DNA from: Clostridia bacterium
GTDB lineage: Bacteria; Bacillota; Clostridia; Oscillospirales; Acutalibacteraceae
Direction: 5' to 3'
Length of the DNA stretch: 54,836 nt
Assembly: GCA_017410605.1 (NCBI GenBank)
Contig: JAFQQN010000014.1
Span: 1-54,836, forward strand
Part shown: positions 43,071 through 51,705 of the stretch, piece by piece
Layout: each line of letters starts with the position of its first letter
Position numbering within the stretch: position 1 is the stretch's first letter
Notes under the pieces: model-generated
The model's input: only the letters and a program-made list of their open reading frames with translations
The model's database searches: none
Told to the model about the DNA's origin: nothing
Made by a program: the position numbers and the translations under genes

Positions 43071-43969
43071 TGACTGTCCTTTTTATTCTTTTTACTTTTA
43101 GCTATTTTTAGGCCGAAAATAAGGGCCACAACGGCTACAGCCGGAATAATAAGATAAGGTATAGAGCTTACAGCAAAAACAAAAATATCAACTATTCCGT
43201 TCCACAAGTTGGCAAAATTATTTGCAAGGTTGGTTCCAATTTGTTGCCAAGCATTTTGCTTTTCGACAACCTTAGTACGCTCAACTTCTTGCACCGTAAG
43301 GGTTATGGTTGTGTAATCAACTAAGTTATCAAAGGTGCGAAGCCTAGAGCTGTAAGCCTCAATGTCCTGAATGACGGTTGTCAGTTTTTCCCTTACTATA
43401 ATTATATCCTCAACACTTGAGGCAGTAGTCAACAGCTTTTCTAAAGACTCTTTCTCTGCCTTTAAAACCTCTAAGCGGCTTTCGGTATCAACATATGTTA
43501 AGGTAATGTCCTCGGTTGTAACAGCCCTTCTTATAACAACACTCGTTTTTGAAACGAAGGTTGAAAATTCTTCGCTTTTTTCTTTGGGAATACGCACAGT
43601 AAAATTAGCGCGTCGATTATTATTAGAATCAACTTCACGGCCGGTTATTTCACTACTTTCCACATAACCGCCCAAAGCCTTTATTTTTGTCTCAATATCT
43701 AAAACCAAATCATCAAAGGTCTTGGTTTGAAGAGTCATTTCAATTTTTTCAATTATCTTGCGATTGTCTGTAACCGCACCTGTGGAGGTTGAGGTTTCAT
43801 TAAATTCCTCATCAGTCGATTCCATTTCTACAGAATCTTCTGTAACATAACCTGACGCGCCGTCGGCAGTCTTTTGGTTATGGCCTTTACTGCCACAAGC
43901 GGTGAAACACATAATCACCATACAAAAGGCCAACACCCCTGTAATCAGAGCAGATAATTTGTTTTTCAT
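43067..43969 (-). CDS. DUF4349 lipoprotein
   Basis: This 300-aa protein has a lipoprotein signal (LAFCMVIMCFTACGSK, Cys near 25), an extracellular alpha/beta domain with a coiled coil (about 150-210, LEVLKAEKESLEKLL), and one C-terminal membrane helix (IPYLIIPAVAVVALIFGL). This fits DUF4349. The combination of N-terminal lipid anchor and C-terminal helix fixes both ends to the membrane. Function unknown. Confidence 0.88.
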   Translation of the reverse strand: MKNKLSALITGVLAFCMVIMCFTACGSKGHNQKTADGASGYVTEDSVEMESTDEEFNETSTSTGAVTDNRKIIEKIEMTLQTKTFDDLVLDIETKIKALGGYVESSEITGREVDSNNNRRANFTVRIPKEKSEEFSTFVSKTSVVIRRAVTTEDITLTYVDTESRLEVLKAEKESLEKLLTTASSVEDIIIVREKLTTVIQDIEAYSSRLRTFDNLVDYTTITLTVQEVERTKVVEKQNAWQQIGTNLANNFANLWNGIVDIFVFAVSSIPYLIIPAVAVVALIFGLKIAKSKKNKKDSQ

Positions 43970-44135
43970 TATAGTACCTCCTTATTAAAATTTCCACTTA
44001 AATTATAGCACAAAAATTTGCTATCTTCAAGTTCATAAATAATACCCCAAAACCTTACGTTTGGTTCCATAATCTTCTAAAAAATTTAAATGCTTTAAAA
44101 TATGAAAAAATAACCGAATTTTTTTGTTTTTTACC

Positions 44136-44164
44136 TTGCACCTTAAGTCAATTAATGTTACAAT
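44136..44164 (+). promoter_or_regulatory. Promoter of the hydrolase-like pair
   Basis: TTGCAC and extended -10 TG-T-TACAAT are spaced 17 bp apart. The start point near 44171 lies seven bases before a hairpin ending in a T run. Confidence 0.75.
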
Positions 44165-44177
44165 GTAAACAGATATA

Positions 44178-44216
44178 GGCAAATCTTTGCCAAGTCTGTT
44201 GGCTATGCCTTTTTTT
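44178..44216 (+). terminator. Attenuator-like hairpin in the leader
   Basis: GGCA...TGCC enclose GCCAA-GTCTG-TTGGC and are followed by seven T residues, between the promoter and GGGAGG of the first gene. By form it is an intrinsic terminator, so transcription of the pair may be conditional. Confidence 0.6.
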
Positions 44217-44233
44217 AATGGGAGGAATAAATA

Positions 44234-46273
44234 ATGAACAAAATAAAATATCCTATTATGGAAGAAAATGAAGAAAAGGTCATTATAAAAAGCGAGTGCA
44301 GAGAATATGTTTTCGAAAACTCTGTTTTGCCCACTTCTATAATAGCTAAGGGTCAAGAAATATTAAACGGCCCTATCCGTCTTGTTTGCGCCGCCAACGG
44401 TGAAGAAGAGATTTTTGAACCTGCACAAACCTTTCCTTTAGACTATATTGAAGATGCTTGTACAATTGCGGCAACCACCCAAAGTAAGGTTTTCTTTGTA
44501 AACACAAACACCCGTGTTGAAGATGACGGCTGCGCCTTTGTTGATTTAGGAATTATGCCTCGCGGCCTTACCGTTCCCCAAATGTACGGTATTGAACCCC
44601 GCGTTTACCATAAGAGAGTTGTAAATAAGTTTTGGATAGAGGTTCCATTTAAAAAAGAATTTTCTACTCTTTATCAGCTTCCCTCTCGTGCCACCATTTA
44701 CGGCGATAACATTCCCTTCACCGGCGAAGGCGAGGTAAAGCAACTTTCCTGGTCGGGCGCAATGCCCGAAAAAGGCTTTACAACAGGCTTTTTAAGCCAG
44801 ATACTTCTTTGTAACGAAAAAGCAGGCTTTGGTCTTTTCTTCTATAGTGATGAGAACTGGAAATATGAAGACGAAACCAAGGTGTTTGAGGTTATTGAAA
44901 ACGGTGATGAATATATTCTTCGTATTCACCTTTTAGATGGTGTTCCCGATGCTTGGGGTAAAGCCGCCGAGGAAAACTGGTCTTCTATTCTTAATCCCGT
45001 TCAGTTCCGCTTTGGTTTTTGCGCTCTGCCTTATCGTGAATTAGAACCCGCCCCTTTTAAGGAAAAAGCATTCCACGTTGACTGCTTTAAAAAGCTTGAT
45101 AACGATTATGAAGAGTTTTTTGCAAATCCCGTTGTAGAGGGTAGTGATGAAATAGGCTTTGACCGACTTAAGAGGCTTGGTGTTAACGTTCTTTACATTC
45201 ACGAAAAATGGAACGATATGCAAAACTCCCCCATTTTAACAAGGAAAACCAAGGCAAGAGCCAAGTTTATTGTTGAAGAATGTCACAAGCGTGGTATTAA
45301 GGTTATCCCCTATTTTGGTTATGAAATATCTTCCCTTTCTCCCCTTTACGGCAAATATGGCGAAGCCTTTATGTATAAAAAGCATCCCAACGACAATGCA
45401 ACAAACCCTTGGAACCGTTGGCCCTCCCAGAGAGCCCTTAGAGTGTGTCACGAAAGCGATTGGACAGACTTTTTCATTGAGGGTGCCAAAAAGGTTATTG
45501 AAGAGTTTGATTTTGACGGCATTTATATTGACACAGCAATGCGTCTTCTTCCTTGTAAGAATACCCGTCACGGCTGTGGTTATACCGATTTAAACGGCAA
45601 TCTTCACCCTACCTTCGGTCACGACGGTGTTAGAAAGCTCTTCCGCGAGCTTTATAAATTTGTTAAGGCCCGTGGTGGTATTTTTAATAATCATGCAGCG
45701 GGTACAATGCTTCTTTCCTCACTTAATTACTGCACATCTATTTGGGAGGGCGAATCTTTCCAAGGCCCCCTTCTTCACGGTCAGCTTTCAAAAATGCCCG
45801 AGGGTTACCTTAGAATGATGTTCTCTAGCGAGAATTACGGTATTCCTGTTTATTCACTTTGCTACTCAAACGACCCTGTTTGGACATATGGCAACGCCAT
45901 TGCAACACAGCTTCTTCATAACTCTATGCCTAAGCCTGTTGATATTGGCGCCCCATTAGAGGAAACCTCAAAAGTATGGCGAATTTACGATTCCTTCCCA
46001 ATTGCTGAGTCTAAATGGTGCCCCTACTACACAGAAAACGGTGTTAAAACCTCTGACGAGCGTGTTAAGGTTAGCTACTATGAAGCAGAAAACGAGCTTT
46101 TGGCGGTTGTTTCAGGCTGTGAAGCAAACATTAAATCTGATGTTACTGTTGATTTTGCTTCTTTAGGCGCTTGTGAAATTATTGACGCCGATAGTGGAGA
46201 AACTCTTGGTAAGAACTCATTTACAAGGCATTTTGACGGCTTTGAATATATACTAGTTAAGGTTAAGCAATAG
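44234..46273 (+). CDS. Glycosidase-like TIM-barrel protein, copy 1
   Basis: This 679-aa protein has no signal peptide, so it acts in the cytoplasm. An N-terminal beta-sandwich (about 1-260) precedes a TIM-barrel-like domain (about 300-560: GVNVLYIHEKWNDM, GIKVIPYFGYEIS, FDGIYIDTAM, GGIFNNHAAG) and a small C-terminal beta domain. The acidic residue at the end of a barrel strand in FDGIYIDT is placed like the catalytic acid of retaining glycosidases. The plan resembles GH123/DUF6067-type proteins, but family and substrate are not certain. Paralogue of the next gene; AGGAGG precedes the ATG. Confidence 0.75.
   Translation: MNKIKYPIMEENEEKVIIKSECREYVFENSVLPTSIIAKGQEILNGPIRLVCAANGEEEIFEPAQTFPLDYIEDACTIAATTQSKVFFVNTNTRVEDDGCAFVDLGIMPRGLTVPQMYGIEPRVYHKRVVNKFWIEVPFKKEFSTLYQLPSRATIYGDNIPFTGEGEVKQLSWSGAMPEKGFTTGFLSQILLCNEKAGFGLFFYSDENWKYEDETKVFEVIENGDEYILRIHLLDGVPDAWGKAAEENWSSILNPVQFRFGFCALPYRELEPAPFKEKAFHVDCFKKLDNDYEEFFANPVVEGSDEIGFDRLKRLGVNVLYIHEKWNDMQNSPILTRKTKARAKFIVEECHKRGIKVIPYFGYEISSLSPLYGKYGEAFMYKKHPNDNATNPWNRWPSQRALRVCHESDWTDFFIEGAKKVIEEFDFDGIYIDTAMRLLPCKNTRHGCGYTDLNGNLHPTFGHDGVRKLFRELYKFVKARGGIFNNHAAGTMLLSSLNYCTSIWEGESFQGPLLHGQLSKMPEGYLRMMFSSENYGIPVYSLCYSNDPVWTYGNAIATQLLHNSMPKPVDIGAPLEETSKVWRIYDSFPIAESKWCPYYTENGVKTSDERVKVSYYEAENELLAVVSGCEANIKSDVTVDFASLGACEIIDADSGETLGKNSFTRHFDGFEYILVKVKQ
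46148..46251 (+). repeat. 104-nt direct repeat, first copy
   Basis: This block is base-for-base identical to 48244-48347, although synonymous sites elsewhere in the pair have diverged widely. It encodes the C-terminal ends of both proteins. Confidence 0.9.
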
Positions 46274-46326
46274 TTTTTGCTATTGAAATATCAATCATAT
46301 TTACCTAAAAATAGGAGGTCAAAACT

Positions 46327-48369
46327 ATGAGCGAAAAAAACTATCCCATTATGGAAAAACAGGGCAATAAAATTATAATTAAAAGCCCTTGCAGAGAGTA
46401 CACCTTTGAAAACTCTATTCTTCCTATATCGGTTGTATCAAAGGGGAAAGAAATTTTAAGTGCGCCCTTTAGAATTGTTTGTTCAGCCAACGGTGAAGAA
46501 GAAATTTTTGAACCGGCACAAACCTTTACCGTAAACTACAAAGAAGATGCTTGTAGCATTGCCGCAACTATGCAAAGCAAGGTTTTGTTTGTAAACACCA
46601 ATGTTAGTGTTGAAGAAGACGGTTGCGCCTTTGTTGATATGGGCATTATGCCCCGCGGACTTACCGTACCCGAAATGTTTGGTGTCGTTCCACGCGTTTT
46701 CCATAAAAGGGTTATTAACCATCTCTGGCTTGAAGTTCCTTTCAAGAAAGAATGCGCTAGTCTTTATCAGGTTCCGGCAATGACCCATCTCTACGGGGAT
46801 ATTCCCTACCGTGATACCTCTAAGGGAGAGCCTTGGCAGATTTCTTGGTCAGGCGCCACACCCAAGGATGGCTTTACTTCTGAATTCACTAGCCAAATTC
46901 TTCTTGCTAATGAAGAGGTTGGCATGGGCCTTATCTTCTATAACAACCAGGATTGGAACTATGCCGATGAAACCAAGGCGTTTGAGGTTATTGAAAACGG
47001 TGATGAATATGTGCTTCGTATTCACCTTTTAGACGGTGTCCCCAAAAAATGGGAAGAAAAAGCGAATACTGACGGTTCTATGTGGCTCAACCCCATTCAG
47101 TTCCGTTTCGCTTTTTGCGCTATTCCATACCGCGAACTGGAACCTGCCCCCTTTAAACAGAAACCTTTCCATGTTGACTGTTTTAAAAAGCTTGATAACG
47201 ATTATGAAGATTTCTTCACCGCCCCTGTTGTAGAGGGAAGCGACGAAATAGGCTTTGACCGCCTTAAAAGACTTGGTGTTAATGTTCTTTATATTCACGA
47301 AAAATGGAACGATATGCAAAACTCTCCCATTCTGACCGACAAAACCAGAGCTCGAGCGAAGTTAATTGTTGAAGAATGTCACAAGCGGGGCATTAAGGTT
47401 ATTCCCTACTTTGGCTATGAGATTTCTTCTCTTTCTCCCCTTTATGGTAAATACGGCGAAGCATTTATGCAAAAAAACACACCCAATGACAACTGTGGCG
47501 GCGCATGGAACCGTTGGCCCGGACAAAGAGCCCTTAGGGTTTGCCTTAACAGTGGTTGGGCTGATATTTTCATTGAGGGTGTTAAAAAAGTTGTTGAAGA
47601 GTTTAATTTCGATGGTATTTATCTTGATACTACAATGTGGCCCAAACCTTGCGCCAATATTCTTCACGGTTGCGGATACACCGATACAGAGGGCAATGTT
47701 CACCCTACCTATTCACACGATGGTATTAGAAAGGTATTCCGTGAGCTTTATAAGTTTGTTAAAGCCCGTGGTGGTATAATGAATAACCACGGAAGCGGTG
47801 TTATGAACCTTGTAGCACTTAACTACTGCACCTCTGTTTGGGAGGGTGAATCCTTCCAAGGGCCTCTTCTTCACGGTAAGCTTACTAAAATGCCCGAGGG
47901 TCACCTTAGAATGATGTTCTCAAGTGAACACTACGGTATGCCGGTTTATTCGCTATGCTATTCTAACGACCCTGTTTGGACATATGGCAACGCCATTGCA
48001 ACACAGCTTCTTCACAACTCTATGCCCAAGCCTGTTGATATTGGCGCACCCTTAGAGGAAACCTCAAAGGTTTGGAGAATTTATGATTCCTTCCCAATTG
48101 CTGAGTCTAAATGGTGCCCCTACTACACAGACAACGGCGTTAAAACCTCTGACGAGCGCGTTAAGGTTAGCTACTATGAAGCAGGTAATGAACTTCTGGC
48201 AGTTGTTTCGGGCTGTGAAGCAAATATTAACTCTGATGTTGTCGTTGATTTTGCTTCTTTAGGCGCTTGTGAAATTATTGACGCCGATAGTGGAGAAACT
48301 CTTGGTAAGAACTCATTTACAAGGCATTTTGACGGCTTTGAATATATTTTGGTTAAGGTTAGTAAATAA
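46327..48369 (+). CDS. Glycosidase-like TIM-barrel protein, copy 2
   Basis: This 680-aa paralogue has the same domain order as the preceding gene: N-terminal beta-sandwich, TIM-barrel-like domain (FDGIYLDTTM, YIHEKWNDM), C-terminal beta domain. It has no signal peptide. N-terminal halves differ at many residues, while the last third is nearly identical. It lies 53 bp after copy 1 behind its own AGGAGG and ends at a strong terminator, so the two form one transcript. Differences cluster around barrel loops (MRLLPCKNTRH versus MWPKPCANILH), which may change substrate range. Confidence 0.75.
   Translation: MSEKNYPIMEKQGNKIIIKSPCREYTFENSILPISVVSKGKEILSAPFRIVCSANGEEEIFEPAQTFTVNYKEDACSIAATMQSKVLFVNTNVSVEEDGCAFVDMGIMPRGLTVPEMFGVVPRVFHKRVINHLWLEVPFKKECASLYQVPAMTHLYGDIPYRDTSKGEPWQISWSGATPKDGFTSEFTSQILLANEEVGMGLIFYNNQDWNYADETKAFEVIENGDEYVLRIHLLDGVPKKWEEKANTDGSMWLNPIQFRFAFCAIPYRELEPAPFKQKPFHVDCFKKLDNDYEDFFTAPVVEGSDEIGFDRLKRLGVNVLYIHEKWNDMQNSPILTDKTRARAKLIVEECHKRGIKVIPYFGYEISSLSPLYGKYGEAFMQKNTPNDNCGGAWNRWPGQRALRVCLNSGWADIFIEGVKKVVEEFNFDGIYLDTTMWPKPCANILHGCGYTDTEGNVHPTYSHDGIRKVFRELYKFVKARGGIMNNHGSGVMNLVALNYCTSVWEGESFQGPLLHGKLTKMPEGHLRMMFSSEHYGMPVYSLCYSNDPVWTYGNAIATQLLHNSMPKPVDIGAPLEETSKVWRIYDSFPIAESKWCPYYTDNGVKTSDERVKVSYYEAGNELLAVVSGCEANINSDVVVDFASLGACEIIDADSGETLGKNSFTRHFDGFEYILVKVSK
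48244..48347 (+). repeat. 104-nt direct repeat, second copy
   Basis: Identical to 46148-46251; see that entry. Confidence 0.9.
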
Positions 48370-48375
48370 CTGATA

Positions 48376-48412
48376 AAAAAGGCCTGATGTTTATGCATCA
48401 GGCCTTTTCTTC
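48376..48412 (+). terminator. Terminator of the hydrolase-like pair
   Basis: AAAAGGCCTGATG / CATCAGGCCTTTT is a 13-bp stem with loop TTTATG, followed by CTTCT. Confidence 0.85.
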
Positions 48413-48474
48413 TAAAAGTTGTGTAATCAGATGATATAAATTTTTATCTATATGTTCGAATCACTACATATTAA

Positions 48475-48640
48475 ATCACACCGCAAGTGTGGATGTGATT
48501 AATGCGAAGCCTTGTATGTAATCCACCGTAGGATGCATGTAATCAATCCGAAGGAAATGCACCTACGGTGATACCCTACACGCTAAAGCGTGATTACATA
48601 CGCCTTATGTCGATTCCATGCCAATCCTTCGGATTGGATA
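48475..48640. repeat. Palindromic repeat element (REP/MITE-like)
   Basis: A long imperfect hairpin spans 48514-48601: outer arms GTATGTAATC / GATTACATAC are perfect, and inner arms CACCGTAGG(A)TGCA / TGCACCTACGGTG match with one extra base. On either side lie smaller hairpins (CACAC-CGCAA-GTGTG at 48478-48491; CCAATCC-TTC-GGATTGG at 48620-48637). No open frame uses the region. The GTAATC/GATTAC words recur at unit edges, as in interspersed palindromic repeats of gut Clostridia. Identity with a named family is not established. Confidence 0.6.
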
Positions 48641-48642
48641 AA

Positions 48643-48673
48643 AATAAGACAGTCCGAAGACTGTCTTATTTTT
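48643..48673 (-). terminator. tRNA-Arg terminator
   Basis: AATAAGACAGTC-CGAA-GACTGTCTTATT carries T runs on both sides; on the minus strand it directly follows the CCA end of the tRNA. Confidence 0.8.
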
Positions 48674-48750
48674 TGGCCCGCCCGAAGGGATTCGAACCCC
48701 CGTCCTTCAGAATCGGAATCTGCTGCGATATCCAGCTTCGCTACGGGCGG
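48674..48750 (-). tRNA. tRNA-Arg(CCG)
   Basis: A 77-nt cloverleaf: acceptor CCGCCCG/CGGGCGG perfect, D stem GCGA/TCGC, anticodon loop TTCCGAT (anticodon CCG), T stem GGGGG/CCCTT with loop TTCGAAT, discriminator G and encoded CCA. The anticodon stem has four clear pairs and a G27-A43 mismatch, and the T stem has two G-T pairs, so it is slightly degenerate but intact. Confidence 0.93.
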
Positions 48751-48789
48751 ATATATTAATATTACTCACCTATTGTAGCATTTTTAGTC

Positions 48790-49518
48790 CTAAAAATCAA
48801 GTTCTTTAAACCGATTTGTACTTTTCCTTTTTCTTATTATAACTTTAATTATTCTTGTATAATTAATTATAATATAAAGGGCAAGTGCTATTACAATCAA
48901 ACAAACACAAAAACCGGTGAGTGCAATAACAATCTTTTGAATTTTAACTGATATATTATTCCCAAACTGAGCAAATATGGCAGTTTCTAAGGCTAAAAAA
49001 GACACTAATGTAGCCGAAAGCGTGAGAATTTTAGAAAAGGTCATAATAGGGCTTTTATACTTTCTAAATCCTATAAGATCCCTTATTGCATGTGCCACCA
49101 TAAAAAATGTATACCCTGCCATAACATAAATAAATATACCTTGATAATTGAAGCCTTTATCATTAAACAGAATCATTAATATAGCTCCCACTAAAACGAA
49201 ATTAAGATTAAGAAGAATTATACCGCAGATTCTGGATATTTTAAGCTCTCCTAAAAAGCTATCCCCTATTTCTTTATGCCGAAGATACCTTAATAATAAA
49301 AGTCTCATAATTGCCAGTATGAAATAATATGCTGCTAAAATGCCAAACCAGAATGTATTATACAAAAACACCGAAACCACATTAGCCGAAGCAACCAATA
49401 TGTTCATTACAAAAGAAAAAAACAACATAATTTCTGTTCTAAAAGCAGCATCGGTTAAATATCTGTTTCCCAATGGAGTGCGGCGCACTATTTTTCTTAT
49501 AATCGAACACAACTTCAA
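48790..49518 (-). CDS. Six-helix membrane protein of unknown function
   Basis: This 242-aa protein has about six membrane helices with short loops, an N-terminal basic segment (KIVRRTPLGNRYL) and a Lys/Arg-rich C-terminal tail (IIRKRKSTNRFKELDF). No motif is recognised. The gene stands between the tRNA-Arg and the ABC exporter; no promoter consensus was identified. AT-rich codon use is like its neighbours. Confidence 0.7.
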   Translation of the reverse strand: MKLCSIIRKIVRRTPLGNRYLTDAAFRTEIMLFFSFVMNILVASANVVSVFLYNTFWFGILAAYYFILAIMRLLLLRYLRHKEIGDSFLGELKISRICGIILLNLNFVLVGAILMILFNDKGFNYQGIFIYVMAGYTFFMVAHAIRDLIGFRKYKSPIMTFSKILTLSATLVSFLALETAIFAQFGNNISVKIQKIVIALTGFCVCLIVIALALYIIINYTRIIKVIIRKRKSTNRFKELDF

Positions 49519-49595
49519 TTTATGTCACCCTATATTATTTTAACACATATTTCTAAAAGATATGTAAAACAAAGATTATAGATGCATTAAAATTT

Positions 49596-49622
49596 AAAAC
49601 TCCTGCCTTCCGGCCGGAGTTT
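49596..49622. terminator. Terminator of the ABC exporter gene
   Basis: AAACTCC / GGAGTTT with inner GCC/GGC pairing around TTCC; a T tract follows the hairpin on both strands. It lies directly after the exporter stop. Confidence 0.75.
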
Positions 49623-49628
49623 TATGTG

Positions 49629-51443
49629 TTAAGACTGAAGCTTTTTCATTTCATAAAATTCACCTTTTAGAGCCATAAGCTCATCAAAGGTGCCGTATTC
49701 ACTGCAATGCCCATTCCTCATAACGGCAATCTTATCTGCATTTCTAATAGTTGAAAGTCTGTGCGCAACAATAAATGTAGTTCGTTCCTTCGTAAGGTTA
49801 TCAATAGCATCTTGAATTTCCTTTTCGCTGACGCTATCAAGCGCACTTGTGGCTTCGTCTAAAATAATTACCTTGGGGTTTCTTATAATGGCGCGAGCTA
49901 TGGAAATTCTTTGCCTTTGTCCTCCGGAAAGTTTACCTCCGTGCTCGCCCACCACTGTATCAAGTCCGTCTGGCAGTGAATCTATAAACGACGTAAGATT
50001 AGCTGCTTTTATGGCTGCATCTATTTGTTTTTTGCTAACCCCTGGCAGACCATAGGTTATATTATCCCTTATAGTACCTGAAAACAAAATACTGTTTTGG
50101 GGCACAACCGCAATGTGGCGTCGATAGCTTCTTAAATCAATATCTGAAATTTTATTGCCATCAATTAAAATGTCGCCGGAATTTGCCTTGTTAAAGCCTA
50201 TAACCATATTAAGCACCGTAGATTTCCCTGCACCGGACTCACCAACAAGAGCTATAGTTTCGCCCTCTTTTACCTTTAAATTAAAGTTATTGAGTATTTT
50301 CTTTTCGGGTGTATAGCCAAAGCAGACATCTTTAAATTCGAATTCACCCTTTAAACTTTTTAGCACCTTTTTGCCGCTGTTGTCTTCAATATCATTAGCA
50401 CTTAAAATTTCGCCAACCGAGACCAAAGATTCTGTGCCCTTAGAAATTGTGGGAAGAAGCCCAACTAAACCGGAAATGCGATTAACAATGCTTGTAAAAT
50501 AAGATTGATAAAGTGCCACCTCACCAATAGTTATTTCACCCCTATAAGCCATATATGCTGTAACACCTAAACACAGAATTTGAAAAAACTGAAAAGTAAC
50601 CCAACTGCTCGCACCGAAAACCTGCTGAACTATATCTAATTTATATCCCTTTTCAGCAATCAAATGCAACTGATTGCTAAACTTTTTAATTTCGTTTTCC
50701 TCTAATGCGTGTGCTCTTGTAACAGGAATAAGCTCAACCATATCTAACACGTCTGCCGAGGTTTGCTCTATGCCCTGTCTAAGCTCGGTATTGCTTTTAC
50801 GCATTCTTTTTCTAAAGGCAACCACTGTAAGAGAGGCGACCGGTGTGCAAACAAGGAAAAATACAAACACTACCCAGTTTGTAGCAAGAACTATAGATAA
50901 AGTTATGATAAGGTTTGTAACAATACCTAAAACAGATGTAAACACCTGGCTTGAAAGAGCCTCAATAGCTTCTACATCGCGCATAATTTTCGACTGTATA
51001 CGTCCCGACTGCATTTCTTTATGAAACGATATAGAGAGCTGTTGCAATTTTCTTACCATCGCGCCTCTCAGCCCCGCTTCAACGCTTCGCCTTGCAAGGC
51101 TGAAAAATTTAGTATGCATATAGTGGGTTGGCAAATTAATGGCCACCAATACCCCAAGTCCCACTAATGCAGAAACCATTTTAAATATATCACCGTTTTC
51201 AGGAACGGTAACGACGTCTATGACATAAGAGGTAACAATGGGAATAACCCAACCAGGACTTTCTTTTATTAAAAAGAAAAAGGCAGAAAAAAGTAACTTC
51301 AAATAATGCCCGTTATACAGCTTGAACAACAAAGAAATAGATTTCTTGTTTCCGTCTGCATAATAAGCAATGAAGTTCTTTTCCTGCCTTAAAAGTTCAC
51401 TGTCATCAAAATGTAAATGTGGTTTTTCTTTTAATTTTTTCAC
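49629..51443 (-). CDS. ABC exporter, fused permease-ATPase
   Basis: This 604-aa half-transporter has six membrane helices (about 40-340) and a C-terminal ATPase: Walker A GESGAGKST near 404, signature LSGGQRQRIS, Walker B VIILDEATSALD and switch His in FIVAHRLST. It would work as a homodimer exporting a lipid, drug or peptide; the substrate cannot be told. It lacks a peptidase or cyclic-nucleotide extension. The gene is single and divergent from the CobW cassette. Confidence 0.92.
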   Translation of the reverse strand: MKKLKEKPHLHFDDSELLRQEKNFIAYYADGNKKSISLLFKLYNGHYLKLLFSAFFFLIKESPGWVIPIVTSYVIDVVTVPENGDIFKMVSALVGLGVLVAINLPTHYMHTKFFSLARRSVEAGLRGAMVRKLQQLSISFHKEMQSGRIQSKIMRDVEAIEALSSQVFTSVLGIVTNLIITLSIVLATNWVVFVFFLVCTPVASLTVVAFRKRMRKSNTELRQGIEQTSADVLDMVELIPVTRAHALEENEIKKFSNQLHLIAEKGYKLDIVQQVFGASSWVTFQFFQILCLGVTAYMAYRGEITIGEVALYQSYFTSIVNRISGLVGLLPTISKGTESLVSVGEILSANDIEDNSGKKVLKSLKGEFEFKDVCFGYTPEKKILNNFNLKVKEGETIALVGESGAGKSTVLNMVIGFNKANSGDILIDGNKISDIDLRSYRRHIAVVPQNSILFSGTIRDNITYGLPGVSKKQIDAAIKAANLTSFIDSLPDGLDTVVGEHGGKLSGGQRQRISIARAIIRNPKVIILDEATSALDSVSEKEIQDAIDNLTKERTTFIVAHRLSTIRNADKIAVMRNGHCSEYGTFDELMALKGEFYEMKKLQS

Positions 51444-51608
51444 AAATAACCATCCCTTTCCATAAAAGGGGGATTCTTTTGTCCCTACAGCTCATAACTA
51501 TCATTTGCAGTATTCAGTTGTACCGCTCTTTTAGTGGATAATATAACAGTTTATGTTATGAAAGTCAACCCCAAAAGCGGTTAAAGTTTTAATTTTTTTT
51601 GGCGCTTA

Positions 51609-51635
51609 TTTTAAACCTTAAAAATTGGTTTAAAA
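51609..51635. promoter_or_regulatory. Inverted repeat upstream of the CobW promoter
   Basis: TTTTAAACC and GGTTTAAAA form a perfect 9-bp inverted repeat with a 9-bp spacer, ending three bases before the -35. Position and symmetry suit a repressor or activator site; the regulator is unknown. Confidence 0.5.
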
Positions 51636-51638
51636 ACC

Positions 51639-51667
51639 TTGAAATAAGATTTAAAAGGTCGTATAAT
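51639..51667 (+). promoter_or_regulatory. Promoter of the CobW cassette
   Basis: TTGAAA and TATAAT are spaced 17 bp apart, 39 bp before the ATG of the first gene. Confidence 0.8.
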
Positions 51668-51705
51668 ATAAGGTGTTTTTAATATTTTTTTGAAGGTGTT
51701 GAAAT

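Noticed and set aside
44033..44356. Minus-strand frame over the promoter of the hydrolase pair
   Set aside because: It spans a good promoter, hairpin and the start of a solid gene; no ribosome site or domain.
48568..48778. Plus-strand frames of about 62 codons
   Set aside because: They cover the tRNA-Arg gene in antisense and palindromic repeats; not coding.
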